A stretch of 64,000 nucleotides of DNA from Porphyromonas cangingivalis (GCF_900638305.1 NZ_LR134506.1:248001-312000), one strand, 5' to 3'. Counted from the stretch's first letter, positions 1 to 9,367 are shown. The notes: generated by a model from the letters alone, not told the origin. Made by a program: numbers and translations.

Positions 1-176
1 TCCTCCATCGTGTTGGCAGGAGAGAGGATACACTTCAAAGCCCCGAAGCCCGTATAGGCTTCCAATATCGTACGCTCTTCGGGTGTCGCCGTGCGCTGTT
101 CCCGATGCAGGGCAAAGACCGTCTTGATGGCTTCTATGTTTGCCTTTAGATGCTCCTTCTTGTTATAGCTTGCCAT
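1..176 (-). CDS. N-terminus of large ICE helicase/N-6 DNA methylase protein (partial)
   Basis: Reading leftward from an ATG at 174-176, the frame is open to the window edge and gives about 58 residues beginning MASYNKKEHLKANIEAIK, followed by EAYTGFGALK. This start is typical of the very large SNF2-helicase/methylase-like proteins found next to DUF1896 and topB in Bacteroidetes conjugative elements; the FGALK stretch resembles the start of their methylase-like region. It overlaps the 3' end of the DUF1896 gene by 14 bases, so the two are probably translationally coupled. Only the first few percent of the protein is visible, so the function is inferred from position and N-terminal resemblance. 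Confidence 0.6.
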   Translation of the reverse strand, partial: MASYNKKEHLKANIEAIKTVFALHREQRTATPEERTILEAYTGFGALKCILSPANTME

Positions 177-594
177 CCTCTTCGAGTTTTAGTTGGACAA
201 AACCCGTAATCTCCGTATAGAGGGAGTTGTATTCGGGCATATAGGCGAACTCGTCCGAAATCGGATACTTGGCGAAGATGCTTTCTAAGAGCGGGCGCAG
301 GCGGATAGCAGTCTCCCTGACCGCTTCAAGCGGCACTTCAGCAGAGAACTCGTTCCAAAGAACAGAGGAGATGGTATCGTGGTGGGAAAAGTGCAAACCC
401 GCATAGAGCGTCTTGTTGGCGATACCGATACATTCGGTTATGGGAAGTCCGGCATCGAAGGCTTCGGCATAGGCTTCGGAAGCAGCTGCCGCACGCTCTT
501 TGATAAAAGAAATATCACCGGCTTTTTCGGGATGACTTTCCCGAAGAAAGGAGAGCAGAGATAGCTCGTAATAGGAAAATCGAATGGCTGTCAT
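163..594 (-). CDS. DUF1896 family protein of the ICE
   Basis: A 143-residue soluble protein, mostly helical by appearance, with aromatic-rich N-terminus (RFSYYELSLLSFLRESHP). The sequence and its place between topB and the large helicase/methylase gene fit the DUF1896 family, a short protein of unknown function common in CTn-type elements of Bacteroidetes. It lies in a minus-strand group with topB and DUF3945. The ATG at 592-594 is preceded by a stretch containing CACTAAAATC, part of a motif that recurs before other genes of this element. No catalytic residues can be named. Confidence 0.7.
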   Translation of the reverse strand: MTAIRFSYYELSLLSFLRESHPEKAGDISFIKERAAAASEAYAEAFDAGLPITECIGIANKTLYAGLHFSHHDTISSVLWNEFSAEVPLEAVRETAIRLRPLLESIFAKYPISDEFAYMPEYNSLYTEITGFVQLKLEEDGKL

Positions 595-868
595 ATCTGT
601 GATTTTAGTGAATGTTTTGAGTTGCCCTGAAAAGCATAGAGGTAGTTGGACAAAAGCTTAGGAGTAATCGAGAGAAAGCTTATAAGCTTTTTACCTTTCA
701 GTCATTAGGTTTGGAAAGAGAGGCTCTCCGGAGTCTTTTCGGGCATGACGTTATAATGCAAAGGCACTCGACGTCCCCGCCGAGTGCCACCACTAAAATC
801 CGCAGTAAAAACAACAGGATTGTTTATGACCGCATCATTCAGTGGCAAAATTAGCAAATTACGGGGAG
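595..868. other. Non-coding gap between DUF1896 and topB
   Basis: About 270 bases without a convincing gene. On the plus strand, 785-830 closely resembles the leader that lies 50-80 bases before traE (23,556-23,590): both have GCCACCACTAA, an ATCCG core, then AGTAA and CAACAG. Here it is followed by an ATG at 826 with an open frame of only 28 codons. The stretch may be a relic of a duplicated leader or a regulatory site; nothing else is recognised. Confidence 0.4.
791..808 (+). repeat. Copy of recurrent ICE leader motif CACTAAAATCC..AGTAA
   Basis: Plus-strand copy of the motif seen before topB, mobA, traI, traN and near traE. It has no clear gene downstream on this strand. Confidence 0.45.
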
Positions 869-2998
869 TTACCTTCGGGATTTGCTCGGTTTCTTATGCT
901 CGGGGAAGATGAAGACTGTCTTGAACTCTCCGTCCAAAGAAAGCGAAGCCTCGAAGCTCTTACCTGCTTTGGAGGTAAAGCCCTTAATGACACCTGTCTC
1001 CCCGTTCACCGCCAATTGTGTCAGTTGTTCGTCTGTGAGGCTCTTGCCTGCCACATTGCGGAAAAGGGTTAGCCCACAATCGGCATCGGAACATTTGGCA
1101 CATCGGGGATAGAAGACCAGTGAACCTTTGCCACATTTTGGGCAATGGATGTCGCTCTGTTTCTTGGGAAAGAGGATTTTGGAGGAGAGCAGTTCATCGG
1201 TAATCTGTGTGGCGTAGTTTTCGATGCCCTTGCGAAACTCTTGCTCTTTCAACTCTCCCCGTTCGATTCTCGCCAAGTCCGCTTCCCACTGTCCGGTCAT
1301 CTCAGCATTGCCGATTTTCATCCCCTTGACGATGGAATAGACGGCAAGTCCTTTCTCCGTGGGGACGAGCGACTTCTTTTGGCGCACCATGTATTCACGG
1401 GCAAAGAGGGTTTCGATGATGGCGGCACGGGTTGCAGGTGTGCCGATACCGCAATCTTTGAGCTGCGCACGCAATTCCTCGTCCTCCAACTCCTTGCCCG
1501 CCGTCTCCATCGCTGCCAACAGCGAACTTTCCGTGTGCAGGGGCTTGGGCTTGGTCATTCCCTGTGCCAAGGAACAGGAACAGAGCGGGAGTTGCTCGCC
1601 TTCCTCCCATTCGGGGATGATGATGCCTTCCCCATTTTCTCGACTTTCTCGTTCTTCAGCTTCTAACTGCTCCTTATCTTTTTTCCTGCTGTTTTTGAGG
1701 ATGGCACGCCAACCCTCTTCCTTGATGATTTCACCTTTGAGGATGAACTTCACACCTTCACAGATGGCAGTAACCGTACTGACATCTTTCACGCAACGGG
1801 CGGAAAAGGCTTCAAGCATACGTCCGGCTATCATATCGTAGATGACCGCCTCGTCTCCAAACATGTCTATCGGCTTCTTGCCCGTGATGAGCAGGGCATG
1901 GTGGTCGGTCACTTTCTTGCCGTCCACCGAATGCGCATTAAGTTCGGTCAGTCGGCGGGCATGGACACCCCAGACGGGATGGTCGTGCAAAAAGGCTATC
2001 AGGGCAGGTATCTCGGCAAACACATCTTCAGGGATATGACGGCTGCCCGTGCGTGGATAGGTGATGTATGCCTTCTCATAGAGTTTCTGCGCCAAGGAAA
2101 GGGTCTGTTCCGCCGAATAGCCGAACCGGCTGTTCGCTTCTTTCTGTAAAGTGGTCAAATCATACAGAAGCGGTGGCTCCTGCTTGGTCTCCTTGCGCAC
2201 AATCGTTTCTACGGTAGCTACAGAAGCATTTCGGAGTTTCTCATACAGAGCAGTGGCTTCCGTCCTATCGAACCAACGGTCGGCGGAGGAGAAGCGGAAA
2301 CTCTCATCACCTTCCTTCACTGCAAGGCTGAGTTGCCAGAATGGCTGTGGCTCAAACTTCTTGTTCTCCAAGAAACGGGAGCAGACCATACAGAGGGTCG
2401 GGGTCTGTACCCTGCCCAAAGAATAAGTGCCTCGTCCTGCTGCAATGGATATGGCTTGGGTGGCATTGATGCCCACTAACCAGTCGGCTTCGCTACGGGC
2501 ACGGGCGGCATAATAGAGGTTGTCATACGCCGCGCCGCTTTGCAGACGAGCGAGCCCCTCTTTGATGGCTTTATCTGTCAAGGAACTAATCCACAGCCGG
2601 TCGAAGGGTTTGGCGATGCCGAGATACTCGTAAATGAACCTAAAGATCAACTCACCCTCACGTCCTGCGTCGGTGGCTACGATAATGCCCTCGCATTCCC
2701 GGAAGAGTTTTTCGATGACTTTGAGTTGGGCGACTGCAGCAGAGTCTGCTTTATAGCGTTTTCCCTCCTTGATTTGACGGGGAATAAGGGTAAAGACGGG
2801 AGGAAGAATCGGCAGGTTATCTTTGTGGAAACCCTTGATGCCGTAGGCTTCGGGCATGGCTGCCGTTATCAGATGCCCCAGTGCCCAAGTGACGGCATAG
2901 TCGCCTCCTTCAATATAACCCTCTTTCTTGTTGGTTGCCCGAATAACACGGGCAATTTCACGAGCTACGCTCGGTTTTTCTGCTATGATGACTTTCAT
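869..2998 (-). CDS. topB: DNA topoisomerase III (type IA) of the ICE
   Basis: A 709-residue type IA topoisomerase, which cuts and rejoins one DNA strand through a tyrosine bond. The N-terminus (MKVIIAEKPSVAREIARVI) opens the TOPRIM domain, and DAGREGELIF supplies its acidic metal site near residue 110. The active-site tyrosine lies in YITYPRTGSRHIP near residue 315. The C-terminus has a four-cysteine zinc ribbon (CPKCGKGS...CAKC..ADCGL), then a repeat-like segment (GVIKGFTSKAGKSFEASL) also found in the neighbouring DUF3945 protein. This is the element-borne enzyme typical of CTns, probably for unlinking transfer intermediates; the chromosome should have its own topA. The start ATG follows a copy of the recurrent CACTAATATCC leader motif. 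Confidence 0.93.
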   Translation of the reverse strand: MKVIIAEKPSVAREIARVIRATNKKEGYIEGGDYAVTWALGHLITAAMPEAYGIKGFHKDNLPILPPVFTLIPRQIKEGKRYKADSAAVAQLKVIEKLFRECEGIIVATDAGREGELIFRFIYEYLGIAKPFDRLWISSLTDKAIKEGLARLQSGAAYDNLYYAARARSEADWLVGINATQAISIAAGRGTYSLGRVQTPTLCMVCSRFLENKKFEPQPFWQLSLAVKEGDESFRFSSADRWFDRTEATALYEKLRNASVATVETIVRKETKQEPPLLYDLTTLQKEANSRFGYSAEQTLSLAQKLYEKAYITYPRTGSRHIPEDVFAEIPALIAFLHDHPVWGVHARRLTELNAHSVDGKKVTDHHALLITGKKPIDMFGDEAVIYDMIAGRMLEAFSARCVKDVSTVTAICEGVKFILKGEIIKEEGWRAILKNSRKKDKEQLEAEERESRENGEGIIIPEWEEGEQLPLCSCSLAQGMTKPKPLHTESSLLAAMETAGKELEDEELRAQLKDCGIGTPATRAAIIETLFAREYMVRQKKSLVPTEKGLAVYSIVKGMKIGNAEMTGQWEADLARIERGELKEQEFRKGIENYATQITDELLSSKILFPKKQSDIHCPKCGKGSLVFYPRCAKCSDADCGLTLFRNVAGKSLTDEQLTQLAVNGETGVIKGFTSKAGKSFEASLSLDGEFKTVFIFPEHKKPSKSRR

Positions 2999-3004
2999 TT
3001 GTTC

Positions 3005-3024
3005 TTACTTTTTGGATATTAGTG
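3005..3024 (-). repeat. Recurrent ICE leader motif upstream of topB
   Basis: On the minus strand this reads CACTAATATCC followed by AAAAAGTAA and lies 6 bases before the topB ATG. The same arrangement precedes mobA, traI and traN. Confidence 0.5.
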
Positions 3025-3032
3025 GTGGCGGA

Positions 3033-4427
3033 TTACATTTTCATTCCCTTGGAACGTTTTTTCTCTTCTTGCTTTTGTTCCTGCCCTGTGGTAAGCTCTG
3101 TCTGTCCCTGCTTGAGTGGCTCCCTCACATGCTTGGTAGCCTCGTTGGTCTTGCCTTCGGAATTGACAGCGACCTGCGTGCTGGAAGCATTGTCGGGAGT
3201 TACCTCTTTGGCTTGGAACTTGTCGGGGTTCCATTTGAGAAAGTCGAACTTGTTCTTCTCGAAGTTCGGACGCACATAGGCATTGAAAGGCTCTCCTTTC
3301 TTGTCGATAAGCCCGGTCATATAGACCGTCTGACCTGCTTTGAGCTTCGCTTGCTCTTCGGAAGAAATGTCCCGTCCCAGCATCTTTTGGGGGACACGCA
3401 ATTCTTTCTGCTCCGTCTGTTGCTGCCCTTCGGAGGCTTGTCTTTGACGTTGTTCCTGCTTGGATATACCGAAACGAAATTCAATCGACCGCTTGTCGGC
3501 ATTGAATTGAAGATTTGCATTGAAGTGCTTTCCCGTTTTGGAGGTCATACCATCCACATAGATGCTCCTACCTTCCGACAGTTCCTTTTTCTGCTCATCG
3601 GTCAGCTTCACGCCTTTGATTTCATCGGGGATGCGTACCCGGTCGGTACTCAGGGCGATGATGTCGTTCGTCAGGCGGTCGATGCTCACAAAACTGCGGG
3701 TTGGCTCCTCTTTGCCGGGGAAGGTCAGTTCCACAATACGACCGAGATTACCCGTTTCTTTGAGGGCTTTCTTATCCTCGTCGGTGAAGGTATGCCCGAA
3801 GAACTCACGCTCCAATTGAGGTTCTTTGCGGATGGCGTGGACAACAGGGATAAACGTGCCGTCTCCAAAGGCTTTCAAAGAAAGACGGGCATCGGTGTAA
3901 AGGGAGACTTCTCCGATTTTGATACTGATGGGAATAAGCGGAGTCTTGCGGTATTGAAGCAACTCTTCAAGATGCTTCCCCTTTTCCAGACTCTCACGGC
4001 TTACGCCCATCTGCTCGAACTGCTCCCACTTCACCTTGTCGGGATCGATGCCTTGAAAGGACTGCTTCTGCTCCCCTGCATGGTCCGCAGGATTGATACG
4101 GGCGGAGTCCAGCATCTCCTTATTGGAGGGGACATCCGGTGCTTTGAGCATCTCCGAGAGCACACGTGCGCTGGCAACGGCACTCTCAAAAGGCACTTTG
4201 AAGAAGTTCAGCGGTGTAGGATGCTTGAACTGTCGCATGAAGTTGGAAAGGAAATTCTCCAGCGCATTGCTGTGCTTGTCGAATTTCAGAAAGCTCTGTT
4301 CATTCTCGGAGGTGGGCGGAATGGTTTTTAGTCCGCCTTTCTCATCTGCTCCGGCAACAGCTCGGAGGCTCTCGTCCTTCTGTTCCTTGACCAAAAGAAC
4401 TTCTTGGTCTTTGATTTTTTCGTCCAT
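3033..4427 (-). CDS. DUF3945/DUF4099-type ICE protein
   Basis: A 464-residue charged protein. The N-terminal half (NALENFLSNFMRQFKHPTPLN) matches the pattern of DUF3945-containing proteins encoded beside topB in Bacteroidetes elements. The C-terminal half has two repeat units: one around SIYVDGMTSKTGKHFNANLQ and one around VYMTGLIDKKGEPFNAYVRP. Both resemble the last domain of the adjacent topoisomerase. This suggests a DNA-handling role together with topB, but no enzymatic motif is visible. The tail is Lys/Glu/Gln-rich. The stop lies 34 bases before the topB start, so the two are likely co-transcribed. A long antisense frame over this gene is a shadow. Confidence 0.75.
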   Translation of the reverse strand: MDEKIKDQEVLLVKEQKDESLRAVAGADEKGGLKTIPPTSENEQSFLKFDKHSNALENFLSNFMRQFKHPTPLNFFKVPFESAVASARVLSEMLKAPDVPSNKEMLDSARINPADHAGEQKQSFQGIDPDKVKWEQFEQMGVSRESLEKGKHLEELLQYRKTPLIPISIKIGEVSLYTDARLSLKAFGDGTFIPVVHAIRKEPQLEREFFGHTFTDEDKKALKETGNLGRIVELTFPGKEEPTRSFVSIDRLTNDIIALSTDRVRIPDEIKGVKLTDEQKKELSEGRSIYVDGMTSKTGKHFNANLQFNADKRSIEFRFGISKQEQRQRQASEGQQQTEQKELRVPQKMLGRDISSEEQAKLKAGQTVYMTGLIDKKGEPFNAYVRPNFEKNKFDFLKWNPDKFQAKEVTPDNASSTQVAVNSEGKTNEATKHVREPLKQGQTELTTGQEQKQEEKKRSKGMKM

Positions 4428-4647
4428 ATTACAATCTATCTAATGACACCAATAGCGGTGCACGGACAAAAGTAAACCATAGATAAAGAGTGTGTTACAG
4501 GTTATAAATAACTGCGTACTTGTGGCTTCGACATGGATAGAAGTGGCTTTAAAAGAAAAAAATCATTTCAAAATTTGGCTAATCAAATATTCTTTTATAA
4601 TATTGCATTCAGAAGCAGAGAATGAACGTTCTGTTTTGTTTAAAGTA

Positions 4648-5256
4648 ATGGCACGAACAAATAACAAAGAAATCATATTGAAGGAAGCTTTCAGGCTCTT
4701 TCTGTCTAAGGGATATGATGCGGTCAGCTTTGCAGATTTGGTCAAAGCAACGAATATTTCACGAGGAGGGATGTTTCATCACTTCAAAGGAAAAGAAGAT
4801 ATCTTCAATCAGGTGGCTGATCGTTTTGTATTTAGTTTTTTTCGAGAAGGAGAGAGTTTCATTGAATCTTCGGAGTCGAAAACGCCCTTGAAAGATTTTT
4901 TAGCTCATTGTACCAAGATAATTGGTGAACGAATGCTCCATTTTTCAGATACTCTGGGAGCTTCGGTTACAGCAGCTAGTTTTATGAGTTTTGTCTTGTA
5001 TCTCAAGGAGCATTATGCATCATGGCAAGAAAAGATACAGGAGTATGAAGAGCAGGAGGTTAAAACATGGAATGAAGTTATAGAATTGGCAAAAAAGAAA
5101 AGTGAGATTCGGGAGGACATTGATAATGGTCAAATTATTACGGTATTTCGGACTCTTTATTTAGGACTGTCCTACAAAGGAGCTCTAATTGACCGCCTCT
5201 CTATTGAAGAGTTACAGAGGTTATGGGAGTTTATCTACCAAGAGTATAAATTATAA
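4648..5256 (+). CDS. TetR/AcrR-family transcriptional regulator
   Basis: A 202-residue regulator beginning MARTNNKEIILKEAFRLF. The helix-turn-helix spans roughly residues 22-45 (VSFADLVKATNISRGGMFHHF), the classic TetR DNA-binding pattern, followed by a variable all-helical ligand domain. The frame is open further upstream to 4492, but the ATG at 4648 gives the normal TetR start, and the upstream residues look unlike a protein. The gene ends 11 bases before the KAS III-like gene, so it probably regulates that gene and perhaps the whole cargo operon. The sequence is more AT-rich than the flanking ICE backbone. The effector is unknown. Confidence 0.85.
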   Translation: MARTNNKEIILKEAFRLFLSKGYDAVSFADLVKATNISRGGMFHHFKGKEDIFNQVADRFVFSFFREGESFIESSESKTPLKDFLAHCTKIIGERMLHFSDTLGASVTAASFMSFVLYLKEHYASWQEKIQEYEEQEVKTWNEVIELAKKKSEIREDIDNGQIITVFRTLYLGLSYKGALIDRLSIEELQRLWEFIYQEYKL

Positions 5257-5267
5257 AACATTGTGCG

Positions 5268-6407
5268 ATGGAAAAGAAGGTGTACATTAATCGGATTGCT
5301 TCTTATTTACCCAATAAGCCTATCTCCAACGATGAAATGGAAGATTATATAGGGATGATTGGGGGAAAACCCTCAAGAGTTCGCTCTATTGTACTAAGAC
5401 AGAATGGAATTAAGACTCGGTATTATGGCTTGGATAAGGAGCATAAGATAACTCACTCCAATGCACAGCTTGCAAAAGAAGCTGTGGTGGATTTATTTGC
5501 AGATAGAGTTGTACCAACCGATGTTACCCTTTTAGCCTGTGGTACGAGTACTCCTGATCAACTTCTGCCCTCCCATGCCTCTATGGTGCATGGAGAGCTA
5601 GGGAACTTCCCGATGGAGATATTTTCCTCAGCAGGTGTATGTCTCACTTCCCTACAAGCACTGAAGATTTGTTACAGTAATATTCTTGCAGGATTGCATC
5701 AAAAGGCTGTATGCGTTGCTTCGGAATTAACCTCACCGGCATTGGTTGCAAAATTCTATGAACCCGAATATGAAGCAACACATGCGAATCCGGATAAAGA
5801 CCCCTATATGGCTTTTGAAAAGGATTTTATGAGGTTTATGTTGTCTGATGGTGCCGGGGCTGTATTAGTAGAAGATACTCCTAAAGGAGACCCCTCTCTC
5901 GAAATCGAATGGATTGAGATGACCTCATACGCTAATGAACTACCAACGTGTATGTTTATGGCTTCGGAATTACAATCCGATGGACGTTTGAAGAGTTGGA
6001 AAGAATATACTCCCGAGGAAATTAAAGAGCGTGGAGTTCTTGTGGGTAAACAAGATATTCGTCAGTTGAAAGTACACATTATTAAGTATTGGGTAGATCA
6101 TATAGAGACAGTACTTGCTAAGTACAATCTAAAACCAGAAGAGATAGACTATGTGATACCTCATGTCTCTTCAATGTTCTTTTACGAGAAACTTAATGAT
6201 GAGCTCTCCAATCGGGGAATTGCTCTAACGAAAGAAAAGTGGTTTACAAACCTCACTTCAGTTGGGAATATAGGTTCAGCAGCTATCTATGTGGCATTAG
6301 ATGAGTTAATTAGATCAAAAGAGATAAAACAAGGACAGAAGATACTCCTTCTTGTTCCTGAGAGTGGTCGATTTTCATTCGGATCACTGCTTCTAAGGAA
6401 ATACTAG
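5268..6407 (+). CDS. Beta-ketoacyl synthase III-like condensing enzyme
   Basis: A 379-residue thiolase-fold enzyme of the FabH/KAS III type. The catalytic triad can be placed as Cys125 (SSAGVCLTSLQAL), His299 (VIPHVSSMFF) and Asn334 (SVGNIGSAA), all intact. It is longer than housekeeping FabH (about 320-335 residues) and has an insert around YEATHANPDKDPYMAFEKDF. Such enzymes condense an acyl thioester with malonyl-ACP or a similar unit; here a secondary-metabolite or special-lipid role is more likely than primary fatty-acid synthesis, because the gene is ICE cargo paired with a TetR regulator. The outer-membrane gene follows in the same direction. The substrate cannot be told from sequence. 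Confidence 0.8.
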   Translation: MEKKVYINRIASYLPNKPISNDEMEDYIGMIGGKPSRVRSIVLRQNGIKTRYYGLDKEHKITHSNAQLAKEAVVDLFADRVVPTDVTLLACGTSTPDQLLPSHASMVHGELGNFPMEIFSSAGVCLTSLQALKICYSNILAGLHQKAVCVASELTSPALVAKFYEPEYEATHANPDKDPYMAFEKDFMRFMLSDGAGAVLVEDTPKGDPSLEIEWIEMTSYANELPTCMFMASELQSDGRLKSWKEYTPEEIKERGVLVGKQDIRQLKVHIIKYWVDHIETVLAKYNLKPEEIDYVIPHVSSMFFYEKLNDELSNRGIALTKEKWFTNLTSVGNIGSAAIYVALDELIRSKEIKQGQKILLLVPESGRFSFGSLLLRKY

Positions 6408-6643
6408 GAGTCATTTTTATTTGAACAGGAGGGCTTCGATTTATTTTGAGGGAAATATTTGACACTTGGGAAAAATAGCTGATTTGTTTTATGAAAGAGA
6501 AAATGGATAGGAAGAGAGCTAGACTCATAGGTTTCCACGATTCATTTTTGTTGAGTGGATCTAATTTTGTGCATTTCGGTACATCCCTGAGAGATGTGTT
6601 GTGGGAAGAGATTATCTGTAGAATATCAGTCCTCAAAATAGTT

Positions 6644-8947
6644 GTGCTGAGAAAAATTCTATTAGGTGTTATTCTCGTTTTTGTTCCTATGCTATCAAAT
6701 GCCCAAGACACTGAAGTTTCTTTATCTTTGAAGGACTCATTGGGGCAAAGTGTTGATTGTGCTAAATGCTCTGTTTTTAGAGCAAAAGAAAACCTCCTTG
6801 TTCTTTCTTCATGGAGTAATGAAAATGGAGAAGTCTCATTTCTCGTATCTAGCGATGATAGTTATATATTGAAAGTTTCATATATGGGCGCATCACTCAA
6901 AGAACTTCATTTTGACATACCTAAAGGGCTAGATAAGCTAGAGTTAGGTATTCTACGCTTCAATATAAACTCTGTGTTGCTTGATGAAGTTATTGTTCAA
7001 GGGGAAAAAAGGATTTCTAGAAAGGCCAATAATATTAAGGTAAATGTCAAGGGAAGTTCCTTAGAAAACATTGGTACAGTCATAGATATTTTGAGGGAAA
7101 TTCCTCGTGTTGTTGTTCAAGGGGACGAGATTGCAATTTTAGGCAAGGGAATCCCAAATATCTATCTTAATGGTCGTAAAGTGCTAAATATTGACAAGAT
7201 ATTGAGTATAAAATCGTCTGAAATAAGAAAAATAGAAGTGCTAGGAAATCCTAATGGGAGATATGGGGTAAACACTTCGTCTGCCATTATTATCACAACG
7301 TCCACTTCCTATCAGGATATTTGGGGCATTGACATTATGGATAAAGTTGGCTCAAAAGGAAAATTTTCAAATGCTCTAAATGCTACAGCATATCTCAATT
7401 TATCAAAGATATCTATCAAAGCAGGTACAAATTACATCTATGGAGAGAAGATGTATCATAAAGAAGACACCTATGATTATTCTGTTCTAGATAATCAGAT
7501 CAGGAATCGTTCCGTTACAGAGTTAAGTGGTGTACAAAAGAATCTAAGTCTTTCAACAGAGGTAGTTTATCGTATAAATAACAACCATAGTATCAATCTT
7601 TTTGCAAACGTAGATCCTACAGTTCTCGGAAAAGAACATCTTAATGGATTCTTGCACCACAACGACATCAATAATGTCAACCTTGTCCAAGAATTTAATA
7701 GTATAACCCAAACAAACTCATCAAATACATTGCTTAGTGGAGCATACCACTTTAATACCACAAAAACAAAAATAGATTTTTCTGGAACATATTTCTATAT
7801 GAAGCAGAATGCTAATCGATATTTATCTACTGAACAAGAGACAAGTAAGTTTGATCAAAAAAGTATTGCTCACAACCTAACACTAAAAGGTGATTGTGAA
7901 CAAAATCTTTCAAAGGTATTTAGTTTATTCTCTGGGATAGAATACATTTTTACACAAAGAGATGGTAGGTATAAAACTACAAATAGTAATACTGACTTTT
8001 TTAATCAAAAACAACTTACTGGATACATCGCTTTACAGGCTAATATTAACAAAAGGTGGAGGGCTCAGGCTCAGATGGGAATGGAGTTTATTGATTTCAA
8101 ATACTTTAAAAATGAGACAATAATCAACGGGCAGAGTAAACGTTCGCTAAAATACCTGCCCAAGCTCTCCGTTTCTTACGAGAATGAAGATTTCTCATTA
8201 GAGTTATCTTATAATAAAACAATAGATAAACCTAGTTACAACCAGCTTTCGTCTAATTCCTTTATGAGTAACAAATATCTAAGATGGGATGGAAATCCCA
8301 CACTTAGAAATAGCTATGTACACTCTTTAACAACGGATCTTACTTACAGCTGGGCAAACTTATCCCTCTCGTATTCTAGAGTAAAGGATGGCTTTTTTGA
8401 AGTCTGCACATTGCTTGATCCCCAAAGCATGATTGTAAAGATTTCTCCAGAAAACTTACCGGATTATAATCAGTTTTATGCAGGACTTTCAATGAACCCT
8501 CAAATAAGAAATCTAGGTATTCTCGCAGATGTTGGTTTGCAGTTACAAGATTTGAAATATGGAGGGGTATCTTATAACAAACCCTTGATTGCCTATTCTT
8601 TTCGATTAAACTATACATTTCTTAAGGGCGTATCATTAAGGTGTGGAATTTCTGGACACCTCAAGAATGGAAGTTATGCAACGGGAGAAACAAAAGGATA
8701 CAGCAACTTTGATATACGCTTATCTAAAAGTTGGATGAGTGGCAAGCTAATTACACAAATCTATGCTACAGATATTTTCAACAAAGCCTATGAAAGAATC
8801 CTACTCAATACAAACAATATCTTGAGACAGGATTACTCCCATGGAGGGACTAGAGGTATTTTCCTTACAGTTCAATACAAGTGGGGGAAACGCAATAAAA
8901 GCAGTGGTCAAACCCTTTCGAAAGAAATGATGCGACTAATGTATTAA
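6644..8947 (+). CDS. Outer-membrane beta-barrel protein, TonB-receptor-like (OMP_b-brl_3 type)
   Basis: About 767 residues. The frame is open from an ATG at 6491, but a signal peptide (VLRKILLGVILVFVPMLSNAQ) appears only about 50 residues in, so the GTG at 6644 is the better start; this choice is uncertain. After the signal come a carboxypeptidase-like beta domain, a plug-like region (LLDEVIVQGEKRISRKA; VIDILREIPRVVV) and a long barrel rich in alternating aromatic strands. The family includes outer-membrane receptors of Bacteroidetes. It lies just upstream of the RiPP precursor in the same direction and shares its low GC, so export, uptake or self-protection for the peptide is a reasonable guess. 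It is not a classic SusC. Confidence 0.75.
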   Translation: MLRKILLGVILVFVPMLSNAQDTEVSLSLKDSLGQSVDCAKCSVFRAKENLLVLSSWSNENGEVSFLVSSDDSYILKVSYMGASLKELHFDIPKGLDKLELGILRFNINSVLLDEVIVQGEKRISRKANNIKVNVKGSSLENIGTVIDILREIPRVVVQGDEIAILGKGIPNIYLNGRKVLNIDKILSIKSSEIRKIEVLGNPNGRYGVNTSSAIIITTSTSYQDIWGIDIMDKVGSKGKFSNALNATAYLNLSKISIKAGTNYIYGEKMYHKEDTYDYSVLDNQIRNRSVTELSGVQKNLSLSTEVVYRINNNHSINLFANVDPTVLGKEHLNGFLHHNDINNVNLVQEFNSITQTNSSNTLLSGAYHFNTTKTKIDFSGTYFYMKQNANRYLSTEQETSKFDQKSIAHNLTLKGDCEQNLSKVFSLFSGIEYIFTQRDGRYKTTNSNTDFFNQKQLTGYIALQANINKRWRAQAQMGMEFIDFKYFKNETIINGQSKRSLKYLPKLSVSYENEDFSLELSYNKTIDKPSYNQLSSNSFMSNKYLRWDGNPTLRNSYVHSLTTDLTYSWANLSLSYSRVKDGFFEVCTLLDPQSMIVKISPENLPDYNQFYAGLSMNPQIRNLGILADVGLQLQDLKYGGVSYNKPLIAYSFRLNYTFLKGVSLRCGISGHLKNGSYATGETKGYSNFDIRLSKSWMSGKLITQIYATDIFNKAYERILLNTNNILRQDYSHGGTRGIFLTVQYKWGKRNKSSGQTLSKEMMRLMY

Positions 8948-8980
8948 CAATCAATTATTAACCATTTAAAAGTTTTCGTT

Positions 8981-9187
8981 ATGAAACAGAAAAAGTTTGA
9001 CGTGGGCGTTGAAATCCCACAGAGTATGCAAGAAGTTCTACTTGGAGGTCAAGGAGTTGAGAAAATCTCTATTACGATTTCTCTAGCCGCTTCGGCAAAT
9101 TTGTCTAGTGGCAAAGACAAAGACAGTGATGCAGACGACTCTGTATCCACTACGCCAACTCTTGAAGGTAAAAAATTGCTTCCGTAA
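8981..9187 (+). CDS. Candidate RiPP precursor peptide with double-glycine leader
   Basis: A 68-residue peptide. The leader (residues 1-23, ending MQEVLLGG) has the double-glycine cleavage pattern used by C39 peptidases, and such a peptidase domain is fused to the exporter encoded 2.4 kb downstream. The predicted 45-residue core (from Gln24) is rich in Ser, Thr, Asp and Lys, including SSGKDKDSDADDSVSTTPT. Those are the side chains that ATP-grasp ligases of graspetide pathways join as omega-esters or amides. The ATP-grasp gene follows after 180 bases. No cysteine is present, which argues against thioether chemistry. The start ATG (8981) is the only sensible one and lies 33 bases after the barrel gene. 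The identity of the mature product is inferred. Confidence 0.65.
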   Translation: MKQKKFDVGVEIPQSMQEVLLGGQGVEKISITISLAASANLSSGKDKDSDADDSVSTTPTLEGKKLLP

Positions 9188-9367
9188 CCTGTTTGTGTAC
9201 CTACATAAGCAGGGAAAATACCTATGTTTTTTACTTTGCTTATGAGGCTAGAGCAGAGATTGTTCACCTGAATAAATGATGGTTATGTCCAGCTCTCAAG
9301 TAATTATCGAGGTGAGGAGATTTTTATCAAAGGTTTCTCACCTCTTATTCTTAAAAAACTTCATAGA

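Noticed and set aside
2928-4331. A 467-codon plus-strand frame over the DUF3945 gene
   Set aside because: It is antisense to a gene with recognisable domains, has no domain of its own and shows the leucine/phenylalanine pattern of a reverse-strand shadow.
6491-6643. Upstream extension of the outer-membrane protein
   Set aside because: The added 51 residues would put the signal peptide inside the protein; kept only as an alternative start.
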